A program made the translations under genes and the position numbers. From assembly GCA_030431785.1 (NCBI GenBank), contig JAUIIM010000013.1, positions 1-37,362 of the forward strand: a DNA stretch of 37,362 bases, given 5' to 3'. The stretch is from Acidimicrobiia bacterium. Lineage in GTDB: Bacteria; Actinomycetota; Acidimicrobiia; Spongiisociales; UBA5794. This document shows, piece after piece, positions 25,826-34,583 of this stretch (position 1 is the stretch's first letter; every line of letters starts with the position of its first letter). The notes under the pieces are model-generated. The model was not told where the DNA came from and searched no databases. It saw nothing but the letters and a program-made list of their open reading frames with translations.

Positions 25826-25914
25826 GATCTCCGATCTCCGATCTCCGGTCTCCGATCATGGCGCATGGCTCAAGGCTCAAAGCTCAAGGCTCATGGCTCA
25901 TGGCTCAAGGCCGT
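25824..25914. repeat. Heptamer array D (13 words in perfect register)
   Basis: Thirteen consecutive 7-bp words occupy 91 bp: CCGATCT three times, CCGGTCT, CCGATCA, TGGCGCA, TGGCTCA, AGGCTCA, AAGCTCA, AGGCTCA, TGGCTCA twice and AGGCCGT. The switch from the GATCT word to the GGCTCA word happens without loss of phase. It lies between the convergent MOSC gene and the minus-strand gene at 25943. Confidence 0.85.
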
Positions 25915-25942
25915 CCCATCTCCACGACAAGGAGACCAACCA

Positions 25943-26296
25943 TCAACCAAACGGTATTCCGTTGAGGGCGAGGAGGCAGTCGATGGCTCGGTCTCGGGCC
26001 GTGTCGAAGTCAAGGCCTTCGAACACCTCGTATGGCTCGCCGTTGTGTTGGAGATAGACCACGAAGCCTTCGGGTCGTTCGATCACATACAGACCGTTCT
26101 TCGGCCCAGGAACCTTCCGTCCCAGGGCCATCAGTGACTCGCGGTCAGGGACCTCAGCGATGAGATCGACCCGTTCGAGCGTGAACGCCTCCTGGAAGTC
26201 CGCACCGGTGACGGCCTGCCGCCCGAGGATCTGAGAAGCAAGCTTGCGCGCCCGCCCCTCGAGGATCGCGGCAGCCTGCTCCTGTCGGGTGGCCAT
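25943..26296 (-). CDS. Small protein of unknown function, co-transcribed with leuCD
   Basis: A 117-residue soluble protein that I do not recognise. It begins [19 protein letters not shown] (helical, charged), has a middle part with [21 protein letters not shown], and a beta-strand region [20 protein letters not shown] before a last helix [13 protein letters not shown]. No signal, membrane segment or metal motif is visible. Its ATG (26296) follows the leuD stop by one base, so it is translated from the same message as leuCD. It could be a small modulator or an unrelated rider on the operon; there is no basis to assign a role in leucine synthesis. Confidence 0.75.
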   Translation of the reverse strand: MATRQEQAAAILEGRARKLASQILGRQAVTGADFQEAFTLERVDLIAEVPDRESLMALGRKVPGPKNGLYVIERPEGFVVYLQHNGEPYEVFEGLDFDTARDRAIDCLLALNGIPFG

Positions 26297-26297
26297 C

Positions 26298-26903
26298 TCA
26301 GGCGGTCACGACAGGTTTGTAGCTGGGTCGGTGTTCCTCGTACTCCGTGATCTCGCCCTCGTGCTCCATCGACAATGCGATGTGGTCGAGTCCATTGAGC
26401 AGACAGTGCTTGGTGAAGGGATCGATGTCGAACATCTCGCTGAAACCCTCAGTCTCTACGACCTGTCGTTCGAGGTCGACGGTGATGGCATTGGGGGTGG
26501 ATTCTGCGATCGCTGTCAGCTGGTCGATCGACTCCTGTGGGAGTTCGACGGTCAACAACCCGATCTTTGCACAGTTGCCACGGAAGATGTCGGCGAACGA
26601 CGGTGCGATGATCGCCTTGAATCCCCAATCCTCCAGGGCCCACGGAGCATGCTCGCGGGAGGACCCGGACCCGAAGTTGGGGCCGGTGACCAACACGACA
26701 GCGTCGGCGTACTCAGGCTTGTTGAGCACGAACTCGGGATCGAGTTCCCCTTCGCGGTCGGCCGCCCAGTCGTAGAAGAGATACTCACCGAAGCCGCTGC
26801 GTTCGACACGCTTGAGGAACTGCTTCGGCATGATCTGATCGGTATCGACGTTGGCACGGGGAAGCGGTGCCGCGGTACCGGTGATCACGGTGACGGGGTT
26901 CAT
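26298..26903 (-). CDS. leuD: 3-isopropylmalate dehydratase small subunit
   Basis: LeuD is the swivelling small subunit of isopropylmalate isomerase, which converts 2-isopropylmalate to 3-isopropylmalate in leucine synthesis. The 201-residue product has the N-terminal region [20 protein letters not shown] and the substrate-binding loop [32 protein letters not shown] follows, all in family order. The ATG at 26903 overlaps the leuC stop (ATGA), and AGGAG lies in the last leuC codons. An open frame runs upstream to 27086 but overlaps leuC and is not credible. Confidence 0.96.
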   Translation of the reverse strand: MNPVTVITGTAAPLPRANVDTDQIMPKQFLKRVERSGFGEYLFYDWAADREGELDPEFVLNKPEYADAVVLVTGPNFGSGSSREHAPWALEDWGFKAIIAPSFADIFRGNCAKIGLLTVELPQESIDQLTAIAESTPNAITVDLERQVVETEGFSEMFDIDPFTKHCLLNGLDHIALSMEHEGEITEYEEHRPSYKPVVTA

Positions 26904-28309
26904 GCTGTCTCCTTCGACACATCGACGAAGTGACCTGCGATCGCAGCAGCCGCAGCCATGGCTGGAGAGACCAGGTGGGTGCGCCCATCTCGCCCTTGGC
27001 GTCCCTCGAAGTTTCGGTTCGATGTCGAAGCGGAACGCTCGCCGGGTCGCAATTGGTCCGGGTTCATGGCGATGCACATCGAGCACCCGGGTTCACGCCA
27101 CTCGAGTCCGGCATCGATGAAGACCTGGTGGAGACCTTCTGCTTCGGCTTGTTCTTTCACGAGACCACTGCCGGGTACCACAAGGCCGGTCACCGTGTCT
27201 GCGATGTGATTACCGGCGAGTACGTCGGCTGCGGCTCGGAGGTCCTCGATGCGTCCGTTCGTGCAGGAGCCGATGAATACTCGATCGATCTCGATCTCGG
27301 TGATGGGCATTCCCGGTTCGAGGTCCATGTAGGCGAGCGCACGAGCGATGGAGTCCTTCTCGACAGGATCAGACTCGTCATCGGGGGAGGGAATCGTCGC
27401 TGTGACGGGAAGGGTCTGACCGGGGTTCGTGCCCCATGACACGTGAGGGACGAGAGTCGAGGCGTCGATCACGATCTCACGATCGAACGTTGCTCCCTCG
27501 TCGGTCTTCAGCGACCGCCATTCTTCGAGAGCGTCGTCCCAGTCGCTGCCCTGCGGAGCCATCGGGCGCCCTTTGAGGTAGGCGAACGTTGTCTCGTCGG
27601 GTGCGATCATCCCAGCGCGGGCTCCGCCTTCGATCGTCATGTTGCAGACGGTCATCCGGGCCTCCATCGAGAGGCTCTCGATTGCGGTGCCGCGGTACTC
27701 GATCACGTAGCCGGTACCACCTGCGGTCCCGATCTCTGCGATGACGGCGAGGATGATGTCCTTTGCGGTGACCCCACGCGGTAGCTCGCCATTGACCGTC
27801 ACGGCCATCGACTTGGGCTTCGCCTGCTGCAACGTCTGGGTTGCGAGGACGTGCTCGACCTCACTTGTCCCGATACCGAACGCCAAGGCACCGAAGGCAC
27901 CGTGCGTCGCAGTGTGCGAGTCCCCGCACACAATCGTCATTCCGGGTTGGGTCACGCCCTGCTCCGGACCGATCACATGGACGATGCCTTGCCGCTTGTC
28001 ATCGAGGTCGAACAGCTTGATCTTGTTGCGGGCCGTGTTCTCACGCAGGACGTCGATCTGCCGGGCGCTCAGTGGATCGTCGATGCCCTGCTCTCGGGGG
28101 GTCGTCGGCACGGCATGGTCGATTGTTGCCAGAGTGAGCTCCGGGCGCCGAACCGATCGTCCTGTCAGGGAAATCGACTCGAACGCCTGCGGTGAGGTCA
28201 CCTCGTGGACCAGGTGCAGATCGATATAGAGGAGCGCAGGACCATCCGGGTCGTCGTGGACGACATGGCTGTTCCACACCTTGTCGAACAGTGTGGTTGG
28301 CGTGCCCAT
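26900..28309 (-). CDS. leuC: 3-isopropylmalate dehydratase large subunit
   Basis: LeuC carries the [4Fe-4S] cluster that dehydrates and rehydrates isopropylmalate. The 469-residue length is typical of bacterial LeuC. Signatures are [20 protein letters not shown] at the N-terminus and [19 protein letters not shown]. The cluster cysteines lie in [13 protein letters not shown] and in [15 protein letters not shown] (CxxC). ATG 28309 has GAGGAG about six bases upstream. Transcription would begin within a 614-bp upstream gap filled largely with short phased repeats. No leader peptide or T-box-like element was recognised. Confidence 0.97.
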   Translation of the reverse strand: MGTPTTLFDKVWNSHVVHDDPDGPALLYIDLHLVHEVTSPQAFESISLTGRSVRRPELTLATIDHAVPTTPREQGIDDPLSARQIDVLRENTARNKIKLFDLDDKRQGIVHVIGPEQGVTQPGMTIVCGDSHTATHGAFGALAFGIGTSEVEHVLATQTLQQAKPKSMAVTVNGELPRGVTAKDIILAVIAEIGTAGGTGYVIEYRGTAIESLSMEARMTVCNMTIEGGARAGMIAPDETTFAYLKGRPMAPQGSDWDDALEEWRSLKTDEGATFDREIVIDASTLVPHVSWGTNPGQTLPVTATIPSPDDESDPVEKDSIARALAYMDLEPGMPITEIEIDRVFIGSCTNGRIEDLRAAADVLAGNHIADTVTGLVVPGSGLVKEQAEAEGLHQVFIDAGLEWREPGCSMCIAMNPDQLRPGERSASTSNRNFEGRQGRDGRTHLVSPAMAAAAAIAGHFVDVSKETA

Positions 28310-28334
28310 TTCGTCTCCTCTTCGGGAACTCGGC

Positions 28335-28362
28335 AGAGTAGTGGGGGCACGGAAAGGTGCAA
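28335..28362 (-). promoter_or_regulatory. Candidate leuC promoter
   Basis: On the minus strand, TTGCAC (28362-28357) and TACTCT (28340-28335) are separated by 16 bases and would start a leader of about 20 nt before leuC. It lies in the only non-repetitive part of the gap. The hexamers match sigma-70-type consensus only partly. Confidence 0.35.
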
Positions 28363-28393
28363 TTCGAGGCTCGCTGCGCGAGCTGCGTTCGCG

Positions 28394-28903
28394 GCTCCTA
28401 GCTCCTCGCTCCTAGCTCCTAGCTCGAACCGAGAATCCGACAATCTGAAAATCCGACAATCCGTCGTGCTGAGATCGTCCGCTCGTGCTGGATCGATGAT
28501 CCATGATCGAGGATCGCGCGCTCGTGTTGGCGCGTAGGCGAGGAGGCGCTCCTGGCTCCTGGCTCCTGGCTCCTGGCTGGTGGCTCCTGGCTTCTCGCCG
28601 TGCTGGGATCGATGATCCATGATCGAGGATCGTCTTGTGCGGGCGTGTTGGCGCATAGGCGATGAAGGCTCCTAGCTGCTGGCTCCTTGCTCCTAGCCAC
28701 GCGTGTAGGCGATGCGGGCTCCTGGCTCGATGCGACAATCCGACAATCCGCAATCCGTTGTGGGGAGATCGTCCGCCGTTCTGGGACCGATGATCCATGA
28801 TCGAGGATCGTCTTGTGCGGGCGTGTTGGCGCATAGGCGAGTAGGCGATGCGGGCTCCTGGCTCGATCCGACAATCCGAGAATCCGAGAATCCGATATTC
28901 CGT
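28394..28903. repeat. Compound repeat region E (7-bp and 8-bp words plus duplicated 52-bp block)
   Basis: This region fills the gap between the exported-protein gene and leuC. It contains GCTCCTA-type heptamers (28394-28428, 28668-28695) and GCTCCTG heptamers (28548-28596). CCGACAAT/CCGAGAAT octamers occur at 28429-28460, about 28732-28755 and 28868-28899. A block beginning GATGATCCATGATCGAGG occurs at 28495, 28611 and 28789; the latter two copies are identical over 52 bp (28611-28662 and 28789-28840). No gene is seen: frames through it translate to low-complexity strings. Confidence 0.85.
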
Positions 28904-28923
28904 CATGACGGAGACAGCCCGCC

Positions 28924-29400
28924 TCACTCCTCTGCGGCTGGCGCGGTGCCGAACGCCCACCAGGCGAGGAGGGCGAGCGCAAGAACGCCGAAGGTGATGC
29001 CCCCGATGAGCCACCAACCGCCAGCTGGGACGATCGGCGCTTCGACCGGTGCGGCGGGAGGGGTTGCCCCGACGACGACCGGGTCGACGCCCATCTCCAC
29101 GATCGTCGCACCGTCGCTGAGGTCTGTTTCACCATCCGCTCGGAACGCTTCGAAGCCGATCGTCCAATCCTCGAACGTGGGGAGAACGACCAAGGCACGG
29201 TAGGTCCCATCGCCGAGGTCCGTCATCGCCGTTGGTGGGAGCTCCTCCCATTGGGAGTACGGCCGGGCGATCACGGCCTCGGCGGCGGACGAGTACTCCA
29301 CCGTGACCTCGACGGTCAGGCCGTTGGAGTCATCGACTGCCGTCGCTGAAGCGGATCCGAACGGCGCTGCGAGGAGAACGGTGAGGAGAATTGCGAGCAC
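28924..29400 (-). CDS. Exported membrane-anchored protein of unknown function
   Basis: A 158-residue protein with an N-terminal hydrophobic signal MLAILLTVLLAAPFGSASA, which lacks the usual leading basic residues. An extracytoplasmic beta-rich domain (about 20-105) contains VEVTVEYSSAAEAVIARPYS and GDGTYRALVVLPTFEDWTI. A Pro/Ala linker follows, then a C-terminal membrane helix (about 128-150) and a short acidic tail. The domain pattern resembles YtkA/FixH-like or CopC-like immunoglobulin folds, but no metal-binding motif is present, so this is only a structural impression. The start is GTG 29400; TAGGCT eight bases upstream could drive a leaderless message. It is divergent from the regulator gene at 29503. 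Confidence 0.7.
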   Translation of the reverse strand: MLAILLTVLLAAPFGSASATAVDDSNGLTVEVTVEYSSAAEAVIARPYSQWEELPPTAMTDLGDGTYRALVVLPTFEDWTIGFEAFRADGETDLSDGATIVEMGVDPVVVGATPPAAPVEAPIVPAGGWWLIGGITFGVLALALLAWWAFGTAPAAEE

Positions 29401-29448
29401 GACGTGCGAGCCTACCGCTCGGTTGGGTCCGGGCCTATCGATTGCGAC

Positions 29449-29478
29449 TTGACAAATGGTCGGGATTCACCGAACATT
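29449..29478 (+). promoter_or_regulatory. Candidate promoter for the regulator-MFS pair
   Basis: A consensus -35 TTGACA (29449-29454) is followed 18 bases later by a weak -10 AACATT (29473-29478), about 25 bases before ATG 29503. The perfect -35 supports the call; the -10 is poor. Confidence 0.35.
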
Positions 29479-29502
29479 CGATGCAATCCGACAAGAGGAC
29501 CC

Positions 29503-30090
29503 ATGCCCGCAACTGAGAACAACCCGGAACAGTCCTCGCACCAACTCGACTACGAGCTTGAGGAAGCGGTCGTCGTCTCGACGAACGATCAGCTCAAGGC
29601 CGTGGCCGACGAGACCCGGGAAGACATCCTGAACCTGCTGTCGGAACGCGCTGCAACGGTGAGCCAGCTTGCAGAGGTCCTCGACAAGCCCAAGGGGACG
29701 GTCGGGTACCACGCCAAGGTGCTGGAGGATGCAGGTCTGATCCGCGTCGTTCGGACCAACAAGGTCAGGGCGATGACGGAGAAGTATTACGGACGAACCG
29801 GCAAAACGATCCTGTTCGAGAAGAGTCCGAAACCCGACGATCCGCTGTGGTTTGTCAACGAGGCACTCAAGCACATGGTCGTCGACCCGGGACAGAAGTT
29901 CCCGATGTTCACTTCCCGAGTTGCTCGCATCCCCGAGGAGTACGCAGAAGAGTTCGCCGAGCAGGTGCTCGAGCTGGCCGAGTCGTTCCTTGCGATGCCA
30001 CGTTCCGGTGATCGTGTCTACGGGATGATCGCCGGCATCTTCCCCACCGACCATCCCGTACTCAACGACGAATCCGACGAGGAAGAATGA
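29503..30090 (+). CDS. Winged-helix (ArsR-like) transcriptional regulator
   Basis: A 195-residue regulator. The winged HTH (about residues 25-90) includes DQLKAVADETREDILNLLSE, the turn ATVSQLAEVLDKPKGTVGYH and wing AKVLEDAGLIRVVRTNKVRA, followed by EKYYGRTGK. The C-terminal half is helical and acidic and could bind a ligand or mediate dimers; no cysteine metal site is present, so a metal-sensing ArsR role is unlikely. ATG 29503 has AGAGG nearby. The gene overlaps the MFS gene (ATGA, 30087-30090), pointing to self-contained control of an efflux pump, as in many drug-exporter operons. Confidence 0.87.
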   Translation: MPATENNPEQSSHQLDYELEEAVVVSTNDQLKAVADETREDILNLLSERAATVSQLAEVLDKPKGTVGYHAKVLEDAGLIRVVRTNKVRAMTEKYYGRTGKTILFEKSPKPDDPLWFVNEALKHMVVDPGQKFPMFTSRVARIPEEYAEEFAEQVLELAESFLAMPRSGDRVYGMIAGIFPTDHPVLNDESDEEE

Positions 30091-31487
30091 CCGACGAAGC
30101 AACGATCGATCAACCGGACGCCTCCGCTCCGAAGGAGAAGTTGAAGCTTGGGGCGAACTACTGGAAGCTCTGGTCTGCTTCCGTCGTGTCCAATCTTGGC
30201 GATGGTGTCGCCCAGATCGCATATCCGTGGCTGGCATCTGCGGTGACCCGTGACCCGGTCCTGATCGCTCTGATCGCGGTTGCCCAGCGTCTGCCGTGGC
30301 TCGTCTTCACCCTACCCGCCGGTGTCCTCACCGACCGGCTCGACCGCAAGAAGATCATGGCGTGGACCTCGGTGTTCCGTACCGGGCTCACCGCCGTCGT
30401 TGCGTTGGTCGTACTCATGGAGACAAACGTGTTGCCCACGCCAGCCGAGATCGTGGACGGCGCCGACTTCTCGACGAACATGTTCGTCTACGCGGTACTG
30501 CTCGTTGCGTCGCTCCTGTTCGGGTTTGCAGAGGTGTTGTTCGACAACTCGGCGCAGACGATCCTCCCGGCGATCGTCGAACCCGACGGGCTCGAACGCG
30601 CGAACGGCCGTTTGTGGGGTGCCGAGATGGTTGCGAATTCATTCGTGGGCCCACCGCTTGGTTCCTTCCTCATCGCCATCGGCTTCGCGGTCCCGTTCTT
30701 CTTCGACATGGGGACGTTTGCCGTTGCAGCAGCGTTCATCTTCGTGCTGACCGGAACGTTCGCCTCTCCGAAGGCAGCAGCGCTCCCCAACGCGGATGGC
30801 GCGCCGGTGAAAAAGGCGACGTTCTGGGAAGACATCAAAGAGGGAGTGTCCTGGCTCTGGAAGCATCCGCTCCTACGCCCGATGGCCATCATCCTCGGTC
30901 TTCTCAACGGCCTCGGTTCTGTGACCATGGCGACGTTCATCCTGTTCGCGCAGGAAGTCCTCGGTGTCGATGCGTTCACCTTTGCGTTCCTCGGAATGGC
31001 GGGAGCGATCGGTGGCGTGATCGGGTCGCTCACGGCCCCGAAGATCTCGGAAGCCCTCGGAAGCGGGACGTCGCTGTATCTCACCCTCAGCGGTCAGGCC
31101 CTCATCACCGCAGCGATCGGGATCTCCTCGAACTGGATCATCGTCGCCGTCCTCTTCGCCGGGTTCACCGTGACCGCCGTGCTGTGGAACGTCATCACGG
31201 TCTCGTTGCGGCAGACGATCATCCCCGATCACCTGCTTGGTCGGGTCAACTCGGTCTACCGATTCTTTGCCTGGGGGATGATGCCGATCGGTCTGGCAGT
31301 CGGCGGAGTGCTCGTGTCAGTCGCCGAGGGAGCCGGTCTCGACCGGATCATGGCGCTGCGTCTGCCGTACTTCTTCACAGCGGCATCATTCCTTGTCTTG
31401 TTCCTCTGGGCAGCGCCCAAGCTCACCACGGAGAAGATCGAAGCGGCCCGTGCGGAAGGCATCGCAGCGAAGAGCGTCGAGGACTGA
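30087..31487 (+). CDS. Major facilitator superfamily exporter
   Basis: A 466-residue 12-helix transporter. The cytoplasmic loop between helices 2 and 3 has the MFS motif A form GVLTDRLDRKKIM. The helices show a DHA/enterobactin-exporter-like (MFS_3) pattern with SNLGDGVAQIAYPWLASA near the N-terminus and LFGFAEVLFDNSAQTILPAI. A long central loop (about 230-255) and a charged cytosolic tail are also visible. The ligand cannot be read; drug or siderophore efflux is typical of such regulator-coupled members. The gene ends 31 bp from the convergent glycosyltransferase gene. Confidence 0.9.
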   Translation: MTDEATIDQPDASAPKEKLKLGANYWKLWSASVVSNLGDGVAQIAYPWLASAVTRDPVLIALIAVAQRLPWLVFTLPAGVLTDRLDRKKIMAWTSVFRTGLTAVVALVVLMETNVLPTPAEIVDGADFSTNMFVYAVLLVASLLFGFAEVLFDNSAQTILPAIVEPDGLERANGRLWGAEMVANSFVGPPLGSFLIAIGFAVPFFFDMGTFAVAAAFIFVLTGTFASPKAAALPNADGAPVKKATFWEDIKEGVSWLWKHPLLRPMAIILGLLNGLGSVTMATFILFAQEVLGVDAFTFAFLGMAGAIGGVIGSLTAPKISEALGSGTSLYLTLSGQALITAAIGISSNWIIVAVLFAGFTVTAVLWNVITVSLRQTIIPDHLLGRVNSVYRFFAWGMMPIGLAVGGVLVSVAEGAGLDRIMALRLPYFFTAASFLVLFLWAAPKLTTEKIEAARAEGIAAKSVED

Positions 31488-31518
31488 CGGGCGCCGCTGT
31501 GGTCTGATCGGCTAGGTC

Positions 31519-32928
31519 TCAGGACGCGAGCTGCGTGACGCCACGCCGCTCCATGTCGCCCCACACCTTGGTCGCCTTGCCGCCCATCATCGCCCGGATC
31601 CGCCACCAGACCGTCATCTGGCGTAGCCCGAGGTTCTCGATGAGGACGACGCCGATCAGACGCAACGTCTCGGTCGGATCGTTGAAGTAGCCGTAGCGCT
31701 CATCGAGGAGCAGTCCGAGGAGCGAGGTGAACGCTCCGAGGAAGTAGGCGATCACGAACAGAGCGACGACCTGCGTCACGGTCACCCACCCGAACCAGAG
31801 GGCGAACGGCACCAGCAGATAGCCGCCGAATTCGACGATCGGGGCGCAATATTCGAAGATGACGGTGAAAGGCCACATCAGCATTCCGACCGCTCCGTGT
31901 CGGGGGTTGAAGAAGCTCGACCGAAAGTCGCTGACCGCCGTCATCAGGCCCCGGTGCCAGCGGATGCGTTGACGGCGTAGTATCGCTCGTGTGGGCGGAA
32001 CCTCGGTCCACACAACGGCTGCGGGTGCGTAGCGGATGCGGTACGGCATCGAGTTGTCGTGGCAGTAGCGGTGGATGCGCATCGTGAGGTCCAGATCTTC
32101 GCCAAAGTGGCCCGATGCGTATCCGCCCAGCTCCACTACCAGATCCCTTCGGAAGATCCCGAATGCGCCAGACACGTTGGGGAGCGCGTTGATCGAAGCC
32201 CAAGCGGGCTTCGATGCGATGAACCCGCGGACATACTCGAGGATCTGATAGCGGGCGATGATTCCTTTCGGGATGGCTGGCTCGACCACATGTCCGTGTC
32301 GCACGGATCCACCGTTGAGTGGGCGAATGTTGCCACCGACGGCGACGACGCGCTCCCGATCCTCCGCGATGAGCCGCATCGACTGTATGAGCGCATCTTC
32401 ATCGATGATCACGTCGGCGTCAGTTGCCATGATGTAGGGATATTTTGCCGCGTTGATGGCGGCGTTGAGCGCATCGGCGCGACCACCGTTCTCCTTGTCG
32501 ACGACGGTGAGCTCGACGCCTCGTCGGCGGCGCGATTTGTACACACCTCTAACGTGCGCTGTGGTCAGACTTGCACGTAGCGGGTACGGAACAACCTCAA
32601 GGTCGAACGCGTCGATGAGCAACTTGAGGGTGTCGTCTTTGCTTCCATCGTTGGTGACGACGATCTCGAACCGTGGGTAGGAGGCCATCATGAGGGAACG
32701 CGTCGCCTCGACGATCCCAGCGGCCTCGTTGTACGCGGGTATCACGATTGAAGCCGGCGGGGCCATGTCTGAGTCGAGCATGTCCTCTACCCGACCGAAG
32801 CGTTCGATGATTCGCTCGCGACGGAGAAACACTGCCGATCCGAGTGCCAGCGCGGCCATGATGACCTGAAGTGCCGCGTAGAACACGAGGAAGAACAGCG
32901 ATAGGAAGGACAGGATCGAAACAATCAT
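31519..32928 (-). CDS. Processive family-2 glycosyltransferase (membrane)
   Basis: A 469-residue inner-membrane polysaccharide synthase of the GT2 BcsA/PgaC/HasA kind. One N-terminal membrane helix (about 5-35) precedes the GT-A domain with VIPAYNEA, the UDP-sugar-binding VTNDGSKDDT (D94), the metal-binding MATDAD (170-172), the acceptor-site FGEDLD (278) and QRIRWHRG (QxxRW, 320-324). Four to five C-terminal helices form the translocation channel. There is no PilZ domain. It starts at ATG 32928 and shares one base with the stop of the HEAT-repeat gene (TGATG). The sugar and polymer are unknown; N-acetylglucosamine- or glucose-type polymers are common for this motif set. Confidence 0.93.
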   Translation of the reverse strand: MIVSILSFLSLFFLVFYAALQVIMAALALGSAVFLRRERIIERFGRVEDMLDSDMAPPASIVIPAYNEAAGIVEATRSLMMASYPRFEIVVTNDGSKDDTLKLLIDAFDLEVVPYPLRASLTTAHVRGVYKSRRRRGVELTVVDKENGGRADALNAAINAAKYPYIMATDADVIIDEDALIQSMRLIAEDRERVVAVGGNIRPLNGGSVRHGHVVEPAIPKGIIARYQILEYVRGFIASKPAWASINALPNVSGAFGIFRRDLVVELGGYASGHFGEDLDLTMRIHRYCHDNSMPYRIRYAPAAVVWTEVPPTRAILRRQRIRWHRGLMTAVSDFRSSFFNPRHGAVGMLMWPFTVIFEYCAPIVEFGGYLLVPFALWFGWVTVTQVVALFVIAYFLGAFTSLLGLLLDERYGYFNDPTETLRLIGVVLIENLGLRQMTVWWRIRAMMGGKATKVWGDMERRGVTQLAS

Positions 32929-34109
32929 CAGACCGCGACCCCAGTGCTCAACCCGGCGACAGGCGGCGCGGCCATCGTGGTTGGCATCGCTCCGACGCGA
33001 TCGAGGAGTTCGGCGTCTAGTTCAGTCTGCGATTCGGTGCGCGTCCGTTCGATAGCTGCCGCAACCTCGCCCCGCATCGTGAGCTGATACAGAGCAGCAT
33101 CCGCCGCATAGGCGTCTTCACTTCCGAGGGCATCGACGAGGATGCGGATCCCACCCGGCAATCGACCGATCGCTTCAGCGCTGTTCTGCCGTACCCACCA
33201 CATCGGGTCGGACAGCAACGGCTCTAGGTGGTCCACCGCCGACGGTGCTGCGAGCTGCCCCAACGCTGTTGCCGCGCGTGCTCGGACGGGCCACGATTCG
33301 TCGTCGAGTGCATTGATCAACCCGAGCACCGCACCGTCACCGCCGACATGACCGAGGGCCGACGCAGCGGCGACCCGCCATTCCCGAAAGTCCGAAGCCA
33401 GTAGTTCGAGCAACAGCCCTTCCGCCTCGACATCCGAGACCTGACCGAGGACCCGGATCGCCAGCGAGATCGTGGCCACGGGGGGTTCGTCGGCCCCGAT
33501 CTCGAGGATCATCCAGTCGCGCACCGGGGGACCGACCTCGTACCCGAATCCGGTCAGCGCATCGGCGAGACGGGCTGCGTGCCATGAGGGAGCCACCGCC
33601 GCCCGGTCGAGGATTGCTCCGACGGACTCGGTATCGCGGAGTCGGCTCAGACCTTTCGCCGCATGGATGGCGATGTGCGCATTCGGGTCGGCGAGTAGCT
33701 GGCGGAGGTCGGGGATGCACGACTCAGTGGCCAGATCGACGAACGTGGAGACCGCCTGAAGTCGGTGGTTCGTTGAATGGCGGCGTCGCATGCGAGAGCG
33801 GAGAACGTCGAGGATGCCGAGATGCTCGACGAGTTCATCGACGAATCCACGCTCAGAGCCGACCAGTGAGAGTCGGTAGTTGACCAGCGCATCGTGAAAC
33901 AGTGCGTCGTCCCGCCACGCAGGGTGAGGTCGCTCGGGCAAGATTGAGCGACTGATGAGTTCGCCGACAGCGGCCACGTATTGTGCGCTTCGTACGCCGC
34001 GCCACCGCCCATACGAGCGGTGCACGAGCTTTACGACGACGAGCACAGCCATCGTGACCACCGCAGCGGAGGCTGAACCGATCAGCCACAGAAGTAGTGT
34101 GTCATCCAT
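32928..34109 (-). CDS. Membrane-anchored HEAT-repeat protein
   Basis: A 393-residue protein with an N-terminal membrane helix (about 5-27), a basic juxtamembrane stretch KLVHRSYGRWRGVR, and a long alpha-solenoid of HEAT/PBS-lyase-type repeats (about 110-345). Repeat units include LADPNAHIAIHAAKGLSRL, REWRVAAASALGHVGGDG and ESWPVRARAATALGQLAAP. The C-terminal tail is Pro/Ala-rich. Such repeats serve as protein-interaction scaffolds. Translational coupling to the GT2 gene suggests the protein organises or regulates that synthase at the cytoplasmic membrane face; this is inference. It lies 64 bp downstream of the response-regulator gene on the same strand. Confidence 0.85.
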   Translation of the reverse strand: MDDTLLLWLIGSASAAVVTMAVLVVVKLVHRSYGRWRGVRSAQYVAAVGELISRSILPERPHPAWRDDALFHDALVNYRLSLVGSERGFVDELVEHLGILDVLRSRMRRRHSTNHRLQAVSTFVDLATESCIPDLRQLLADPNAHIAIHAAKGLSRLRDTESVGAILDRAAVAPSWHAARLADALTGFGYEVGPPVRDWMILEIGADEPPVATISLAIRVLGQVSDVEAEGLLLELLASDFREWRVAAASALGHVGGDGAVLGLINALDDESWPVRARAATALGQLAAPSAVDHLEPLLSDPMWWVRQNSAEAIGRLPGGIRILVDALGSEDAYAADAALYQLTMRGEVAAAIERTRTESQTELDAELLDRVGAMPTTMAAPPVAGLSTGVAV

Positions 34110-34173
34110 GTACCAGTGCTATCGGTGCATTCCGTGCAGTGGTTGACGGATTCGCGGATGGCCGGGAACGGTG

Positions 34174-34533
34174 CTACTCGGCCAGTAGCCGAGTGATGCG
34201 AGCCTTGAGCTCCTCGGGGCTGAATGGCTTCCGGATGTAGTCGGATGCGCCTTCGTCGAGCGAACTGACCACCGCATGATGGTCATCGACGCCCGACAGC
34301 AGTACCACGGGGAACTCGATGCCCTCGGATCGCCAGGTCTGGAGGACGTCGATCCCCTTGAGTCCCGGCATGAGCTGATCCAAGATTGCCAGGTCGACGT
34401 CTTCATCCCGGCCCGCAGCAAGTGCGGTCGGACCGTCCACTGCTTCGACGACTTCATGTCCGTCAGACTGCAGGTGGCGCTTTACGAGCAAGCGAATAGA
34501 TGCGGAATCGTCCGCGACAAGGATGCGTGCCAT
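34174..34533 (-). CDS. Single-domain response regulator (CheY-like receiver)
   Basis: A 119-residue receiver domain with no output domain. The acidic pocket is D8-D9 in LVADDSAS, the phosphoacceptor is D52 in LAILDQLMPG, the switch residue is S80 in VVLLSGVDD, and K102 lies in IRKPF. The expected alpha4 and alpha5 helices follow. ATG 34533 is used because it starts the first beta strand; a longer frame to 34659 adds unrelated sequence. No cognate histidine kinase is nearby. It lies directly before the HEAT-repeat and GT2 genes on the same strand, so phosphorylation-dependent control of polysaccharide synthesis by protein contact is a reasonable hypothesis. Confidence 0.93.
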   Translation of the reverse strand: MARILVADDSASIRLLVKRHLQSDGHEVVEAVDGPTALAAGRDEDVDLAILDQLMPGLKGIDVLQTWRSEGIEFPVVLLSGVDDHHAVVSSLDEGASDYIRKPFSPEELKARITRLLAE

Positions 34534-34583
34534 ACAACCATTGTCGCACCGTTTTGACACTGAAGGGGGATTCTTCTGTGGCG

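Noticed and set aside
28394..28903. Possible CRISPR array
   Set aside because: The tandem units are 7 or 8 bp without unique spacers, and the 52-bp blocks are irregularly spaced; no cas gene is present.
28412..29210. Two overlapping minus-strand frames of 201 and 263 codons through the repeat region
   Set aside because: They translate the repeats into recurring low-complexity phrases and overlap the exported-protein gene out of frame.
32059..32580. 173-codon plus-strand frame opposite the GT2 gene
   Set aside because: A shadow of a gene with all catalytic motifs intact on the minus strand.
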